Assembly: GCA_950022655.1 (NCBI GenBank)
Contig: OX465583.1
Span: 33,135,360-33,199,359, forward strand
Length of the DNA stretch: 64,000 nt
Direction: 5' to 3'
From: Alentia gelatinosa
Taxonomy: Eukaryota > Annelida > Polychaeta > Phyllodocida > Polynoidae
In this document: piece by piece, positions 19,171-32,262 of the stretch
Layout: each line of letters starts with the position of its first letter
Numbering within the stretch: position 1 is the first letter of the stretch
Translations under genes and position numbers: made by a program
The notes under the pieces: generated by a model
The model's database searches: none
What the model was told of the DNA's origin: nothing
Seen by the model: only the letters and a program-made list of their open reading frames with translations

Positions 19171-22100
19171 GTATCGTTGCATGACGTCGGCACCGCTCCC
19201 GAGAATACTAAGGCAGCAGGTTTTACGGTGTAGTTTAGTTCAATCGTTTCTCAACAGATGACGTGTCGAATGGTTCATGGCGCGATATATATCGTTTCAC
19301 TCAGTTTCCTCTAGGTGGCTTCGTGCAGTTCAGTTGCCGATACCCTTACAGTTACATATCCCCTTGGATCATCATATGGATTGGAATCCCCTAAGGGAAC
19401 CAAACTAATGAAGCTATATCGTGAAAATTGTGAATAGACTACGGAACGAAACCTCGAGAACGTTTGCCCCAAACTTTGCCAATGTCCACCTACTGTACGT
19501 ACAATATATTTATAACAATTACACATTCCACTTTTAAGAATACCCAGTAGATCTAAATCTACAAGTGTACGTTACAAGGGATATTTCCCGGTATAACCTA
19601 ACAATAACATTGCCAATTAGTGAATTACATTATATGAAGAGACCTATATTTGCAAATTTCCAATGTAGACTTTTGCTTACTGTCAATTCGGGTGGTTTTA
19701 TTTTTGGGAGTAGGTATATCCATTGGTGTTTGACCTGCTGTATTGTTGGTCAATACAGAATATTAGAATAGCATGATGAGGACGAAAGATGATAGATCTA
19801 GATCTAGATTCTAGATCTAGATAGAATCTGTGACAACAAATTTACATCAGAGAACGTGTAGTTTATAAGAGCATTTCACTGAAAAGTAGGTTTCAGTTTT
19901 CAATCTATACCCGGAATCGGTCTCTGAATGCATACTATTACTTTCAAAATTTGTTTAGGTATATAGTGAAAGACAGAGATTTATACACCATACCACAACC
20001 TTTTGAGGTTAGAACACTGCAGTAAGTAAACAAAGGCACGTGTGTAACTGGTACAACTTCAAGGCCTATGGGCAACGACTCCATCCCACTATAGAAGTAC
20101 AGTGCCTAAACCGTTCTCTGAGACACACCGTAAACTAGCTGAAAACAATTCCCTTCGCATATATTTACCGGAACAATATACCCCCATCTTGGTAGTGTTC
20201 TTCCCCGTACACTCAGAGGGGGGCTCACCGCCCGTCACAACCTTCTCACTCTCAGCCTCAAGACACTCCCTAACGGCTGGCTGCTTAATTTGACCTACTT
20301 TCCAGCGCTGTCAGACACGTGGTCTTGATGCTTTGTGACGATTGGTTGACCCACCGCACGCCCCGCCCTAGATAGCGGTGATTGACGTAGATGGTGGCGG
20401 CATCTTGCGGACTCGAACAGTGCCACGGGTATCATACGAACATGACGCTGAGACCGTGCCCTCCAAGGCACACGCAATCTGTTGACTAACCCACTCGATA
20501 AAAGGATCGCTTGGATCTAAGGCATCTACCCAGGCTTCAGATCAACCAAGGACTATGACATAGCAGCAGGACCTTTAAAAGTGAATCACAGGTTGATAGT
20601 TCTTAGTGTTGTGACTTGGGAGTATGGCTCAGCGTAGCGGCCGACACTCGCGAGCCATGAACCCAACAACAAGGAGGTGCAGCACGGCCAATGCTGTCTG
20701 AGCCAAGTTGGATTATCAGTTCTCGCAGTAGGAGAAATCTCCGTAGATAACTTTTTGGATTACCAAGCAACGGAATATATCACCGTACATTGTTTGTGTG
20801 CGCCGATCTTTCATCTCATAAGCCATCATTTGCAGTTAAATCAATTTGGGGAACTCTTTATTTGGGGTTGGGGTTCACGGACGAAGAAGTAGGATTGTCG
20901 AACGATTCAAGATCGGACACTTCTGTCGGATGTTCGATTTGGATATCACTAAAAGTTAGCCTGACAGGAGCTACAGGTGGAGTACCAAGTTTATAGATAT
21001 ATCAGAGGCAGTAGAAGAAGGTAAGTCACATAGAAGCCATAATAACCGACTCTAGTGCATAGCTTGTCGCATGGTACGAAGGGGAGGGGAGCTGCATTAA
21101 CGATCACTTGCGTCGACGAGGGCCAAACCTATTGCATAGAATAGATCATAGATGAATAGTCTGAATCACCAAAGCAAAAAGTTTCTAAGTAACTGGTATT
21201 ACCAGTATTAGTCATTTTCACCAATAGTCCCCAAGATCTAAAACACACTGTATTATATACAAAGTGTTGAATCTCCGCGTGGCTTTTGAATCCGGTATTT
21301 GCTTTCTCTGGTAGCCTCCTACCTGAATCATCCGTAGTCATTACAGTAGGTCATCTCCCCACCCCCTTCCGTTAAGAAATAGATCTAGATCTAGAATCAG
21401 TGGGGGCGGGGAGAAAGTGATATTCTGCTGTTTTAGAAATATGTGTATGTTATCAACTAAGACGTCAAGTTAAATTATAATTGGCTGGAACATTTAGAAA
21501 ATTGTGATAAATGTTGCATGGTTCTTTAAGTTTACATTATCAGTAGTGCAGTACCAGTAGCCTGAGTAGGGGCCGAATTAGACCATTGACACAATGACAG
21601 AACTGTCAGAAGTGGGAATTTGAAAAATATAGTGGCCAAGAGGAAGAGAGGACCATTTTGTAAATATAACTAATGACACTGACGAATTAAAAAAAAAGTT
21701 AAGGTAGGTCCCTACCTCCGATTTTGACACAGTGGAGTGATAACTTTCATTATAAATGTGATATTGAATTTACCATAATATTGCTACCAATTTTATAACT
21801 TTATCTTGAAAGTTTGATATACCGTACCACTGCCAGGACTTATGTGAATATTCGAAATATTAGAGAAATGATGCTGGCATTAACCGAACTGAATCTAGAT
21901 CGAGTTGTTAATCTACTGTGAATAATAAGATTTGCACCTTACATGAAAAGGCAGCTTTAAGTTTAAGATTCACCATACACGCAACTATCACAACCTATCT
22001 TATGATGTCATATGGAATCTGCAAATCAGCAATTCTAATATTCATAGTCCGGTACAAGTATTGTACACTTTTCAAGCCAGGATACGATCAGCTTTTTTAG

Positions 22101-23678
22101 TGTGGCTTAACCTAGAATATCAAAGGAAGGATTTTGCTGCCTTGATTTGTGTGAGGTAAGATGGGTGTCATAAAAACTGAACTAGTGACTGGTGTACAAC
22201 GTACGAGTAGTTGGGACTGGGGTGATAAGGGCTTGGCTGCCAGACGTTGAGCTTTTCACACTTTGCTTTCCTACTAGGCAGTAGGAAGACGGTTTATACT
22301 TTAAATACTCGTTCTACGTTCTGATCATAGGATGAACAGTTATTTAACACTGATTTGGTTTGATGCCACGAATATACATCATCGAAATGGCGAGACACAT
22401 TTCACCATAAAAATTGATGATGTGAAGAACCTACTAAGTCGTGGAGCTTTTCACTTTAAAAAGTATGAGAGAATAATAGAAATATATTTCTAGCGCAACA
22501 GTCCCACGTATTCCCTAGGCATCAAAAGCATGGTACTATCAGTCCAAAATGTTTTATGAATATGGAAATCAAAATGAGTGTCGTGGGGGAAGGCGGATTT
22601 GTGATGAACACATCTCAAGCCTTGTCCGCTTCCTCTCAGCACACACCAACATCCAAAATACCTGTCTCACGTAGGACCGTTATTTGCTGTCCAGGGACTG
22701 CACACCCGACTTAGAATAAGTACCTACTCTGACCTCTATTATTCCGACGAACGCCACTCCTATCTACCAAACGCAGTTATTGTGAACGATAACATCAGGC
22801 GTTATCATGCTTATCAGAGTCCATCTTCCCCTGCACGTAGCCAAGGCCATTGTATCAGGAGGAACCCAAAGGAAGGGTGATAACAACTTATGGTGATTGA
22901 TATGCAATATAATTATTGGATCGTAATAGTTATCTTTATTTGCCGTCAGTAAGCACTTCGCTGTAGTGTACTGTAGTAAACCCAAGTTTTACCACCGGTG
23001 GCACCGTAGGTGAAACATAAGTAAGAATGATCTATTTGATTGTATCATAAAGTATTACGTTTTCATAGATCATTCTGATGTTAATCATACTACGTGCATA
23101 CCTTTACAGAGGTCTCCACATTCGTATGGTATTCCCATTTCGATCATCTGTATATATTATCTATATAAAGTGTGACTCAGAATGAGATCTTATGTAAGAT
23201 TGCAATGTATGAGTTTTATACCTAACATGTCATATGTGATTTATTGGAATCATCTAGCAGGCCTAGTAGCCACAGTAGACACCATAACAAACATTAACAG
23301 TCATATTGGCGTATGGGACAATTGTAGTATTATAGGCACTAGGTACGTTTAACTTTAAGACAACTCTTTATTCCCCGTGATTAACCCCATGTTTCGGTAC
23401 CTGCAGGGCCGGCACGGAAGGTACGGTGTACCTGATGCTGTGTGTTCTGGACGCTGCTGGTAGGGGGCGCTGATTTGACAAGACGCTGAGTACACATACT
23501 GTGTGTGTACTGGAAACACCGTGCGCATAGACGGCTGAATGAACGCAGCTCTGAGTGCGGGACGCCCTGTATACCAACTACCCGAGCAGAACACAAGACC
23601 GACCGTCTGTGGAGTACCTAAGTAACCTGCAAGGACCCGTCCGTTGGTTGGACACCCACCCCTCCACAGCCAGGCATC
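19171..23678. other. no gene recognised upstream of the 23.7-kb exon
   Basis: Mostly AT-rich. There is a (TAGATC)n-like patch at 19791-19830 and a related one near 21380. A GTAAGT at 21021 follows a short open stretch and could be the donor of an untranslated exon, but its coding support is weak. 23400-23640 is GC-richer and probably holds the promoter and 5' UTR of the next feature, including a CTCF-like GGTAGGGGGCGC near 23461. Confidence 0.45.
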
Positions 23679-23844
23679 ATGGTTGGCCGGACATGTAGAC
23701 TACCATCCCAAAGTAGGGATATGTTGCGGTGCCGAGGGATGGCGCCTACCTTCATCACAACTGTATTACTATGTATGATACTTGCGCTGGATGTACAATG
23801 CTGGAGGATGGATCATGAACCTAGAATTCGAGTCAACATAACAG
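23679..23844 (+). CDS. first coding exon, secreted or membrane protein
   Basis: This exon starts a protein that enters the secretory pathway. I do not recognise the family. Codons 1-55 run from an ATG in good context (A at -3, G at +4) to the donor ACAG|GTAAGT at 23844/23845, leaving one base over (phase 1). In-frame ATGs at codons 15 and 21 could also serve. The second gives a compact signal peptide, MAPTFITTVLLCMILALDV, with a likely cut after QC. The mature start WRMDHEPRIRVNIT carries an N-glycosylation site. A phase-1 intron just after the signal peptide is typical of modular extracellular proteins. The frame stops within five codons inside the intron. The next exon was not securely identified; 49275 fits by phase. 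Confidence 0.65.
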
Positions 23845-26800
23845 GTAAGTTCATTTAATTCACGTGAATGTAGAAAGTTATTTCAATCATATACACAGCG
23901 GTAATCACTATTATCATTACCAGGATCATGTGATCTGGATCTTTACTCAGGTGTAATAATGATTACGATGTAGACATCATAATTGAGGATAAAATATACA
24001 TAAGCATTTTTATATGACGTAATTAGTATAATGACCTGTGGTATGTGATCATAATTTCCTGTTAATTAACTTAGGGTGTAATTAAAATCAAGAACAAACC
24101 TAAAGGAAATGAATTCCAACTCATAGGCCATAATTAGCTGCCACTGCGTCGACCACCATATGCGTATATATAACAAGTAAAGCTCAGAGAGATAAGGAGA
24201 CATAAGCAACATGTCCTGTGCTGGTTTACCAGCCCGTCAGGCTGTCAGAGGTGCAGAGAAACCTTTGAGGTCTGCCTGTACGCGCCGTCCCTATCTGACA
24301 CGTAGCGCCATCTCGTGGCGTCTGCAGCTGACACGGCACGGAGCAGCCTCGTCTTGGCATGTCCCTAGATTTCGCCGGCAGATTGACGGGTGATGTGAGA
24401 CAATAAGATTGTCAGGCAGGGCGTCGGGTGCTAGGAGGAGGGGCAATTTGCTTGTAGGAACCACCTGCCTCCACATCCGATGTTCTCAGTGTGCTACCAA
24501 AGAAGGCGGCAGGAGGGTTTCTCAGCAGGGTCATCTGTGCCCATCGGAATTGTATTGCTATTTTCTACTTTTATCCCTCTCTCTCTTTCTCTGCTTGGCA
24601 AACCTTGTATCGTCTTCGTAGAAAGATAGGGAAAGGCGTTTGATCTGAAAAGGTTCGATCTCGTATGCATACAGCTAAAGAATAGTATTGTAGCATCAGA
24701 ACATTTGGTAGCGGAACTATTTTGCATTTGTTGCCTAATGCTATAATTGGACTATCCCATTCTTTAAAATGTGATTTGATATAGGAGTGATCAGTTTGTT
24801 TTAGGCAAACGTCTAATACAACATTAAGACATGATGGTCAAAATGCGGATATGTATTTGAGACTTGTTGGTACAGTGCGTATGATGTTGACCTGGCTAAC
24901 CTGATGACCCCTCCTTGTAACAATACATAACATTACTGATGAATAATACAGTTCTATCTCCATCCATATACCCAATGCTACATAACTACAATCCCCAGCT
25001 GATTCGTTACTCCAAGCCGCTGACCCACTCTCCTATAATAGAGCTGTGACCTGGCAGTGACATCATGCTAATAATACCTATTACTTTATTCATTAGAGAC
25101 AGTGTTCGGCTATCTGTACCACACGCTAGAACCCTATTTAGCCCGTTTCATCTACTTCCTATATTGACCTGCAACCATCATCCTGACCATGGACATTACA
25201 CGGATAGGTCGGTCGGGGTTCGATGTTTGAAGCAGAGTTGACAATTTAATATGCAGGTAATTTGCCAACCTCACAAGCAAATAGTCTTAAGTACACTGCA
25301 GTCACAGCATATAGTGAAAGCTACTTTTCTACTAAGAACTGCTAGGTTATATGTTCCATCCAATTGGAAGGCTTCAATTTTTGGACATTTTTTTGTGGAG
25401 TTCTTTTTTATGTTGGGGGGGGGGGTATTTTTCAGTCATAAACGCGCCAAGGTTTTTGGTTTATGATGCTCTGTTTTTTAATCATGAATGATGTCAAAAG
25501 AACAGCCCCCACTTTTTGTGACATTTTCAGAGTGTGGCTGTCGACTGCCGTCTGTTGCCTCAGTTGTAGTGTGGACACTTTTAACAACAACCTTCTGCAG
25601 GACCTGATAGTGTAGTCAAGCCCCGGAGGAGCCTCGTAATTTACCACCTACCCGGGGCCACTTGTGTGTGGTTGTCCTTTGCCTAGGAGGCATCCCCAAC
25701 CCTTCCCCTCCCCTAAAGTATGAAAAATAATGACACTACTCAAAAAGTGAAAGGCGAAGACGTATACAACTACATGTCCGCCTTTTCCGGTCCTGGTAGG
25801 GGCAAATCATTGGATCGCTCGTCTCGGTTAGAAATAAAGCACACCTAGGTTTATCCTTCAATCTCCTCGCGCCCAGTAAAGACTTAATTGATGCGGAACC
25901 ACGGAAGCAATACAAAAGAGCATCCTCACTTGTTTTCATTCAATAGGAAAGTCAGGGGCTTTCACTTTTCTCGGTTTGTTTAAGGATTTTCAGCTTGGGT
26001 AGTTATATAAGAATTAATAGAATACTGGCTAGGCTTAGGGAATTTCGATTGAAATGACAGAGACTTCAAATAAAAGGAGCCTTTCGAGAAGCATGGCCGT
26101 TCGACAATGCACCAGCTGGATATGAACGTGGACGTGTAATATTACGTCATGGTAGTAAAAGCAGATGGCTTACTCAGCATGTCGTCGAGGTGAACGCACA
26201 TTTACCGGAACAGGTTTCTATTTTTTTTTCAGGTGACACAGGAAGGGGAGGTAATATTTAATCAGAGCCGTCGGGAAATCCTAGTCTTTGTACTAAATGC
26301 TAAAATAATGACAGGGTAGGATTGGGGAGTTGAAACAGGTTCCTCGGGTGAGGTCCAATCAGAGATTTGTACAACAGTGGGGCATTCATTCATCGCACAC
26401 CCCTGCCTCACCTTTGGTCTCGTTAACTAGGTCATCATGGTTTCCCTGGTGACAGAAATAAAGGAGGCCATTTCAGGTGGTTGCTCCACCTAGTGGTACA
26501 CAGGAAAGACCCATCAGAGTCAAAATGAGAGAAAAAAAGTCAGTAAAATCCATGTAGCCCACTTTAACGGTTAATATAAAAACCGTGTGTTGGGGAATTT
26601 AATCAGAATATTGTAATTTGTATCCTCAAATCCAAAGGGAAGCCCTCTCTCCCCGGAGAGGAAAGGTGTCACGTTGTAGCAATTGAGGAAGAATAAGGCT
26701 ATTGAAACCAAGCCCCAACTCTACCACACCAGTAGCAATCCCCCAATACACAAGAGGCTTACCGGGGGACATGCCTTTGTCATCAGTTGGCCCCATCGGT

Positions 26801-28097
26801 GAAGGTCTGGGATTTGTTGTATCTTTGCTGCATTCCTCGTGGTTTTAGGATTTGATGGGACGTTACTACACATATAAAAATAGCAAGCGAGGCGGTGACA
26901 GTGTGAGTGGAGTTGCGGGGGTCCGTCCTATTGTGGTCCATCAGTGAAGCGTATAATGGTGTGTACCTTATAGTAAACCGCTTTTTAGCCGCAGCCATCA
27001 TGGAACACTTAATATGAAATATCAATGTGGCGCATTAAGGGAGATACAGAACAAAATGAGGCACAGAATATTCCACAGGTTAGCTCTAAATTAACTTTAC
27101 ACCCTATCACTTGGATATGAGGAGGTAAGGAGGAGGCGGTGCGATCCGTTGATCAAAATACCCAATGCTTTGCTTTACTAGTGTATAGAAACTGGGAGTT
27201 TATTGACGGGCAGACACCTTACTTGTTGGCTAGGTTACGTAGGGGATGATCCGTCTGGACTTGACCAGTGCCTTTTAATCCATCTGTATTTAAGTATTCG
27301 ACTCGAGTACCCGGCGACAGGTCCTTAGAAGGGGAGGCTCCAAAAGCATTAAGAGGCCAGGACGATAAGCTGTCTTTTTAAAGCTTTTAATCACCCCCTG
27401 ACAACGTCTTAGAAAATAAGGCAGGGAATATGTTGTATGCCTGGTCAACCCTAGATGTATGGAGGAGTAGGGCGAGGTAGGTTCGATAAGTGGTGTGTCT
27501 GTACATTGGTCTCCAGTCATAACTCCGTTCACCCGTGGGGCGGGTATAAGTTTATAGTCCAGTTTTAGAGAGCGTCAACTCCAAACGTTGACAGGGTCAC
27601 GGGTAAATGCGAAAAGACCAAATTGGCCGAGATTTGGTAACTCTTGTCATCATCAGCTGCAATGTCTATTCTACACACATTGTGGGCAGATGTAAATGAA
27701 ATTTCGCGAAAACTGTGTATACACATTATATAATTGAACTCAGCAAGGAACTTACTTTTAGAGAATTATTTTAAGGAAGAAAATATTTTTAGAATCTAAC
27801 TTTTTATAAATAGTGTATCCTACAAGGAGTGAATAGGAAAAATAGCAATGTAAGTTGTCTCATCGAACTTGTTTGAATGATTTCCCCTTATTTTAGCACT
27901 CCATTATCAGTGAGCTCACTATCCAGCAGTCTACTGTTTTAGCCCTTACAGGCCCCCAGGGGATCTATATATTGTAGACTGCTTGCGTGGCTACCTCACA
28001 GTAGACCTCTGATACTCGTCGTCCACTCTGCACTCACCATCAGGGCCTAACCGCATACGCTCTGATGTCCGAAATGAAAGGACTGTGGGTCGTGTCC
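23845..28097. other. intron or intergenic, no exon recognised
   Basis: Presumed intron of the signal-peptide gene, at least at its start. It contains a CTCF-like motif at 24305-24318, a CT-rich strip near 24570-24600 and a G11 run at 25415-25425. No coding exon could be supported. Confidence 0.45.
24305..24318 (-). promoter_or_regulatory. CTCF-like motif
   Basis: The minus strand reads CCACGAGATGGCGC, matching 13 of 14 positions of the consensus CCASYAGRKGGCRS. The first 13 bases recur on the plus strand at 39929-39941. Function is inferred from the motif alone. Confidence 0.35.
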
Positions 28098-28122
28098 TGA
28101 CGTCACGCCACCTGTGACGTCA
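28098..28122. promoter_or_regulatory. two CRE palindromes
   Basis: TGACGTCA occurs at 28098-28105 and 28115-28122, each followed by CGC, with the E-box CACCTG between them. TGACGTCA is the full CREB/ATF site. Two full sites 17 bp apart suggest a regulatory element about 3.5 kb upstream of the membrane-protein exon. Confidence 0.45.
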
Positions 28123-31100
28123 CGCGGCCTCGCTCTGAGTACGTACCTGTGATCAGGCCGGGCTTGGCATTATACCTGATTAGGCTCAAAGCAAGAACCT
28201 AATGTACTGGCACCCATAGCAACACTTTTTTGGCGGAGTCTTTTCTACGTAATTCAATCACACATGCGTGCTACAGGTTTCTCTGTTTAGTGCGTTAAGT
28301 CAGGCAAGCTCATTGAATAAGAAGTTTTACCGATTGTTGACACCACACAATATGGTGAGAATATTGAACAATTTTAACGTATTACAATGCATTACATTAA
28401 ATTTAGTCGATAAAGTCTTCGGCATGACCGATGCAACCATAATCTAGAAGGAAGAACCAGATATATTTCAAATTTCTGGCCTTCTAGCTGCAGCCGATCC
28501 ACTCAGAAGGCATCTCGCAGTACGCACTTAGGAGAACGAGATGAGAATGGTTTTACTGGGTCTCATAGGGCCGTCGATTGTCGGTCTATAAAACAATCGT
28601 CTATGTCATGTAAAAAAAAACTTCCACAGTGTGACTACATGCTGGTCAGACTCCTGCTATTGTCAGGACCGCAGTTGGATGGATCACGCTACTTTTCTGG
28701 GCCATGTTGGCTGTCATCAGTATGCGAGAGGAAATCGTGGTAAGCGGTGCATTGATCAAGGTAGGGCAACCCCACACTTCACAAGCAGCCCCTCACCCAG
28801 CAACGCAACTGTCGAGCAGTCAGGAGCACATGCTTCCGGTCACCTGACAAGCTTAGCAACGGTGCCACCATATTGGATTTGGTGAATACAGACGCTTGAC
28901 AATGCTTAGGAAGAGGAAGTGATCATAATAAAGTAAACAATAGTGGTGGTTGTGGTGCGTGTGGACCGCTTCTCATATGTGCACAGCCATGGGTTGCATT
29001 CGTTCATTTCCTGAGTAATTCTCGTGACCAGTTATGAGTGGCAAGCTCTCGAGATTGGAAAGTTATGAGTGGAAAGAGACTCTGTTGCGTTTCTCATTTT
29101 ATGGTGCATGCATAATAGCTATTAGTGCGGTGATAGTTTAGGCTATAATTACAAGTAAGGAGTTCGGAAAACAGTGTGGTTCTTTGTATAGATATTAATT
29201 TCCATAGGCTATGGCAGGGATCCAGTTTCTACACAACTTTTACATGTAATTAATGCAGTTCAATTGGGTTTAAGTACATGTATACGGTGAGAATGTTTTC
29301 TGAATAATTGATTTAATATCTGTTTACTATATCACTGATCGTCAAAGTGAGGTACATGTAGTTCAACTGTCAGACAACAGGTAGCCTGGGCAACTGAGTA
29401 ATGAAAGTGTCAACGGCGGACCCATTCCTTGTAGCTTAGGGATACATTCTACGGTAATAATCACCGAATTATGCTCATTTTAGGATATACCGAGCAATAT
29501 AGACCTTACTGGCGTGACCCACTGGAATATAATCGTGAAAAAAAACAACCTTTCCATATATAGACAACACAGTTTGATATCTTAACTGACTTGGAGCCAC
29601 TGCCCCTAAAATCTAAGCATTCGTAAACTGTAGTATACATACTATTATTTATGTCCACACATTAATTCAATAGACAGGTGGGGTTTGAGCCCCATCACTA
29701 TTTTGGTCTCCCTGCGCCCCTGGAAATATGCAAGTGGCGCCAGTGCCCTGCCTCAATAGACTCCTTTTATATGCAAACGTCTTTTGAATTAAAAGTGCCT
29801 TTTGTATTACAAAAAAAGACTGACTTCGACAATAATATTATTGTTGAACTGATTTAGTTATGGTAAATATAGGTTAGGCAGCGTGCACCCTCCGTCAAAG
29901 GTTCTGCGTCGGCACTGTGTTTGTAGTCACCACATCCGCGGCGTTGCTAGGTAGACGACCGCAGCGCCACCTGGAAACGTTCGATTTAGTGATTCTCAAG
30001 AATGGCGTAGCATATAACGTTTCCGGATAAATGATATCGACTCAAAGCACCAGCCACATATATGCCGGAAACTGGTCGATGTATCATTACGCTTGTTTAA
30101 CCTGATGCTTATTGGAAAGGCTTAAGCTATTTGATAATCATTAATACATCGCATGACTGAGCCGTCTTTTATAGTGTGCTATAACTTCCTGTGTGGGTTG
30201 TATGTTGTAGCATTGTGTGCAGAATAGTGGTGGGTTGGGGGTAATGGTGGTGGTTGGGTGACCGCAGATTGACCAAGCCGGACGCTAGGTACATACCAAT
30301 AGGTCCGAAGGTAAGGAGGAGGTCAACGCAACAGCGCCCCTCCAACCCCTGGCCGACCTCCTAATGACCTCATCTGTTACCTGCACAACGACACAGCGCG
30401 AAACACCTTCACCCTCACCGCCTGGCGTGATTCGCTAACCCCCTCCTCCCGACTCCAGCCACCACCCGGTATACTGTATGAGTCATTCTCCAAGGCCCCA
30501 GGGGTGACCTTATATCGGATATACTCCGCTCATCATACAACCACACGTGGTATCTCAGTGACCTATCATAGACTACCACAGAGAGGTTAGAGCCAGGCCT
30601 GGTACAGTCTCAGTCGCTCAGTCCGCCCAGCCCACACATCACTAGGAGATACCACCAGCCTCCACTTAACCTACAGCCAAACAGTTGGTGTTTCTCAGCC
30701 AAATTGGTGCTGTTTGGCGTGACGAGAATTACTTTGATCTCCAGCCATGATTACCAGAGGGAATCAGTGAGATGACTGCATGAAGACGTTGGAATCTCGG
30801 CTATATATGTGTGTGTGTGTGTGTCGGTATGTGTGTGTGAACAGATACCGGCTGGAGCGGCGGTCCTCTACGACTTCCTGATATCTCATCGTCTGGTATG
30901 GGGAAGACGGATGAAGTAATACATGGGTAAGGCCCCTCCAACACTAGAGACAGATTCTGATTCTCGGAGGGTTAGTCATTACATCGCTAGGAGACACTAC
31001 ACATCCCTCCCTGCTGTGTATGCAGGCAGATGCTGCTTGTGGATGGACTCAGACAGAGGACACATTTACCTATACAGAGGAGGTTACTAGCAACATGACC

Positions 31101-31346
31101 CAGTATCCTAATATACACCATGAAGGCCAGGCAGGACATCCCATTACAAGTGGGGCCTGGTTGTAGGTCAGTGGCCGCTGCTGCCCTGTTTACTAGCACG
31201 CCAGGGTTTGGAGGGAGCCTTACACACAAGCAGGCATTGTCTCTATACCATAGTAAGTAGAGACATTGTGTCTGTTAAAGTGAGAGTGTCATACAGCCCC
31301 ACTACACCGAGCTTACGTACGACCCAGTTCGCACGTTAAGTGTACT
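28123..31346. other. intergenic or intronic, no gene recognised
   Basis: No supported exon. It contains a CTCF-like site (29964-29977, 11 of 14) and a (TG)n tract at 30808-30838. GC content rises from about 30.3 kb toward the next exon. Confidence 0.45.
30808..30838 (+). repeat. (TG)n microsatellite
   Basis: Two TG runs separated by TCGGTA. Confidence 0.9.
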
Positions 31347-31379
31347 GTGTTGGTCTGTACTACTAGTGCTGTACTGAGG

Positions 31380-31652
31380 ATCCAGCGTACTCTGCCTGGC
31401 GGGAGGAGCAGGAGGGAGGGCGGGGGCCGCGTGCGGCGGGCGGCAGCTCAGCCTGTATGTTGTTGTTATGGTGTTAGGTGGGCTCAGGCTGCCTCGTGTA
31501 TTCACTACTCAGCCCCTAAGAACGTCGTTCACTTTACCGTTGTTGAGCGGAGCCCGGCTTCCACGGCCTCGCTCCAGTGTGAGCTGCTGCTACACACCCC
31601 TCCTCCACGGCGGGCGCCCTGCACTGGCCACCTTTCCCGGCGGCGGGACACC
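31380..31652 (+). promoter_or_regulatory. GC-rich 5' UTR/promoter with overlapping upstream ORF
   Basis: A GC- and CpG-rich block directly before the start codon at 31653. An upstream ATG at 31468 (G at -3 and +4) opens a 120-codon frame that runs past the main start and stops at 31830 in a different frame. If the transcript begins upstream of 31468, this overlapping uORF would reduce translation of the main protein. Transcription start is unknown. Confidence 0.4.
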
Positions 31653-32262
31653 ATGGAGCGGCGCCAGGAGGACATGGGGTCACCACAACCTGTGGTCACT
31701 GACGACCAAGGTGACCAGAGCAGTGACTACTACGACTGCGCGACGGAGGCGTCAACCACGGCTCTCAATACTACTACGTGTGCAGCAGACCAACTCGCCA
31801 CTACTCCAGCCACCACCACCACCACAGTGATGGACGAAGCCGAGGAGGAGAAACAAGCCCTGGAGACGTCAAGCCGGGCAGACATGGACCCAGAGCCCGG
31901 GGTTTCTGCTGACAGGGTGAAAACCGGTACGCAGGAGGAGGAGGACGAGGAGGAGGAGAACCACAGGTCTGATCGCGGGGTCCTGTATTATTGCCCCATG
32001 CCGTTTACCCCGCCCTGGAGGAATACCTCACAAAGGAAGTGCATGGTGTACGGTGTGGCCATAGCAGGGCTGTGTAGCTTGATGCTTGTGCTTTCCGTGG
32101 TGATATGGAGACTGAGTACGGGAGCAGGCAGCACTGCTGCCGTCAAGGCCGACCACCTGGAGCCGGCCGAACACAAGGGGACCCTGGAGCATGTACCACA
32201 GACGTCGTCAACTCCCAGCACCGACTCCTTGACGGAACCCGCCGATCCCACAGTGTATGAAG
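31653..32262 (+). CDS. first coding exon, acidic type II membrane protein
   Basis: The start is the first in-frame ATG, in a strong context (ACACCATGG). The exon encodes 203 codons plus one base and ends at the donor GAAG|GTACGC (phase 1). Residues 1-128 are hydrophilic and probably cytoplasmic. They include a Thr-rich stretch (TTPATTTTTV) and an acidic run EEEDEEEE at 95-102. Residues 131-152 (MVYGVAIAGLCSLMLVLSVV plus IW) form one membrane span, preceded by RK, which favours the N-in, type II orientation. Residues 153-203 are a Ser/Thr/Pro-rich, Cys-free stalk. Families with this plan include membrane metallopeptidases, TNF ligands and transmembrane collagens. The exon lacks a domain that would choose between them. 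Confidence 0.75.

Noticed and set aside
20625..20685. TGGCTCAGCGTAG resembling a tRNA A box or SINE head
   Set aside because: The following sequence does not fold as a tRNA and no B box or A-rich tail was found.
27920..27990. Hairpin AGCAGTCTAC...GTAGACTGCT as a pre-miRNA
   Set aside because: The outer 10-bp stem is perfect, but the inner part pairs poorly and the loop is about 40 bases. Not supportable without small-RNA data.
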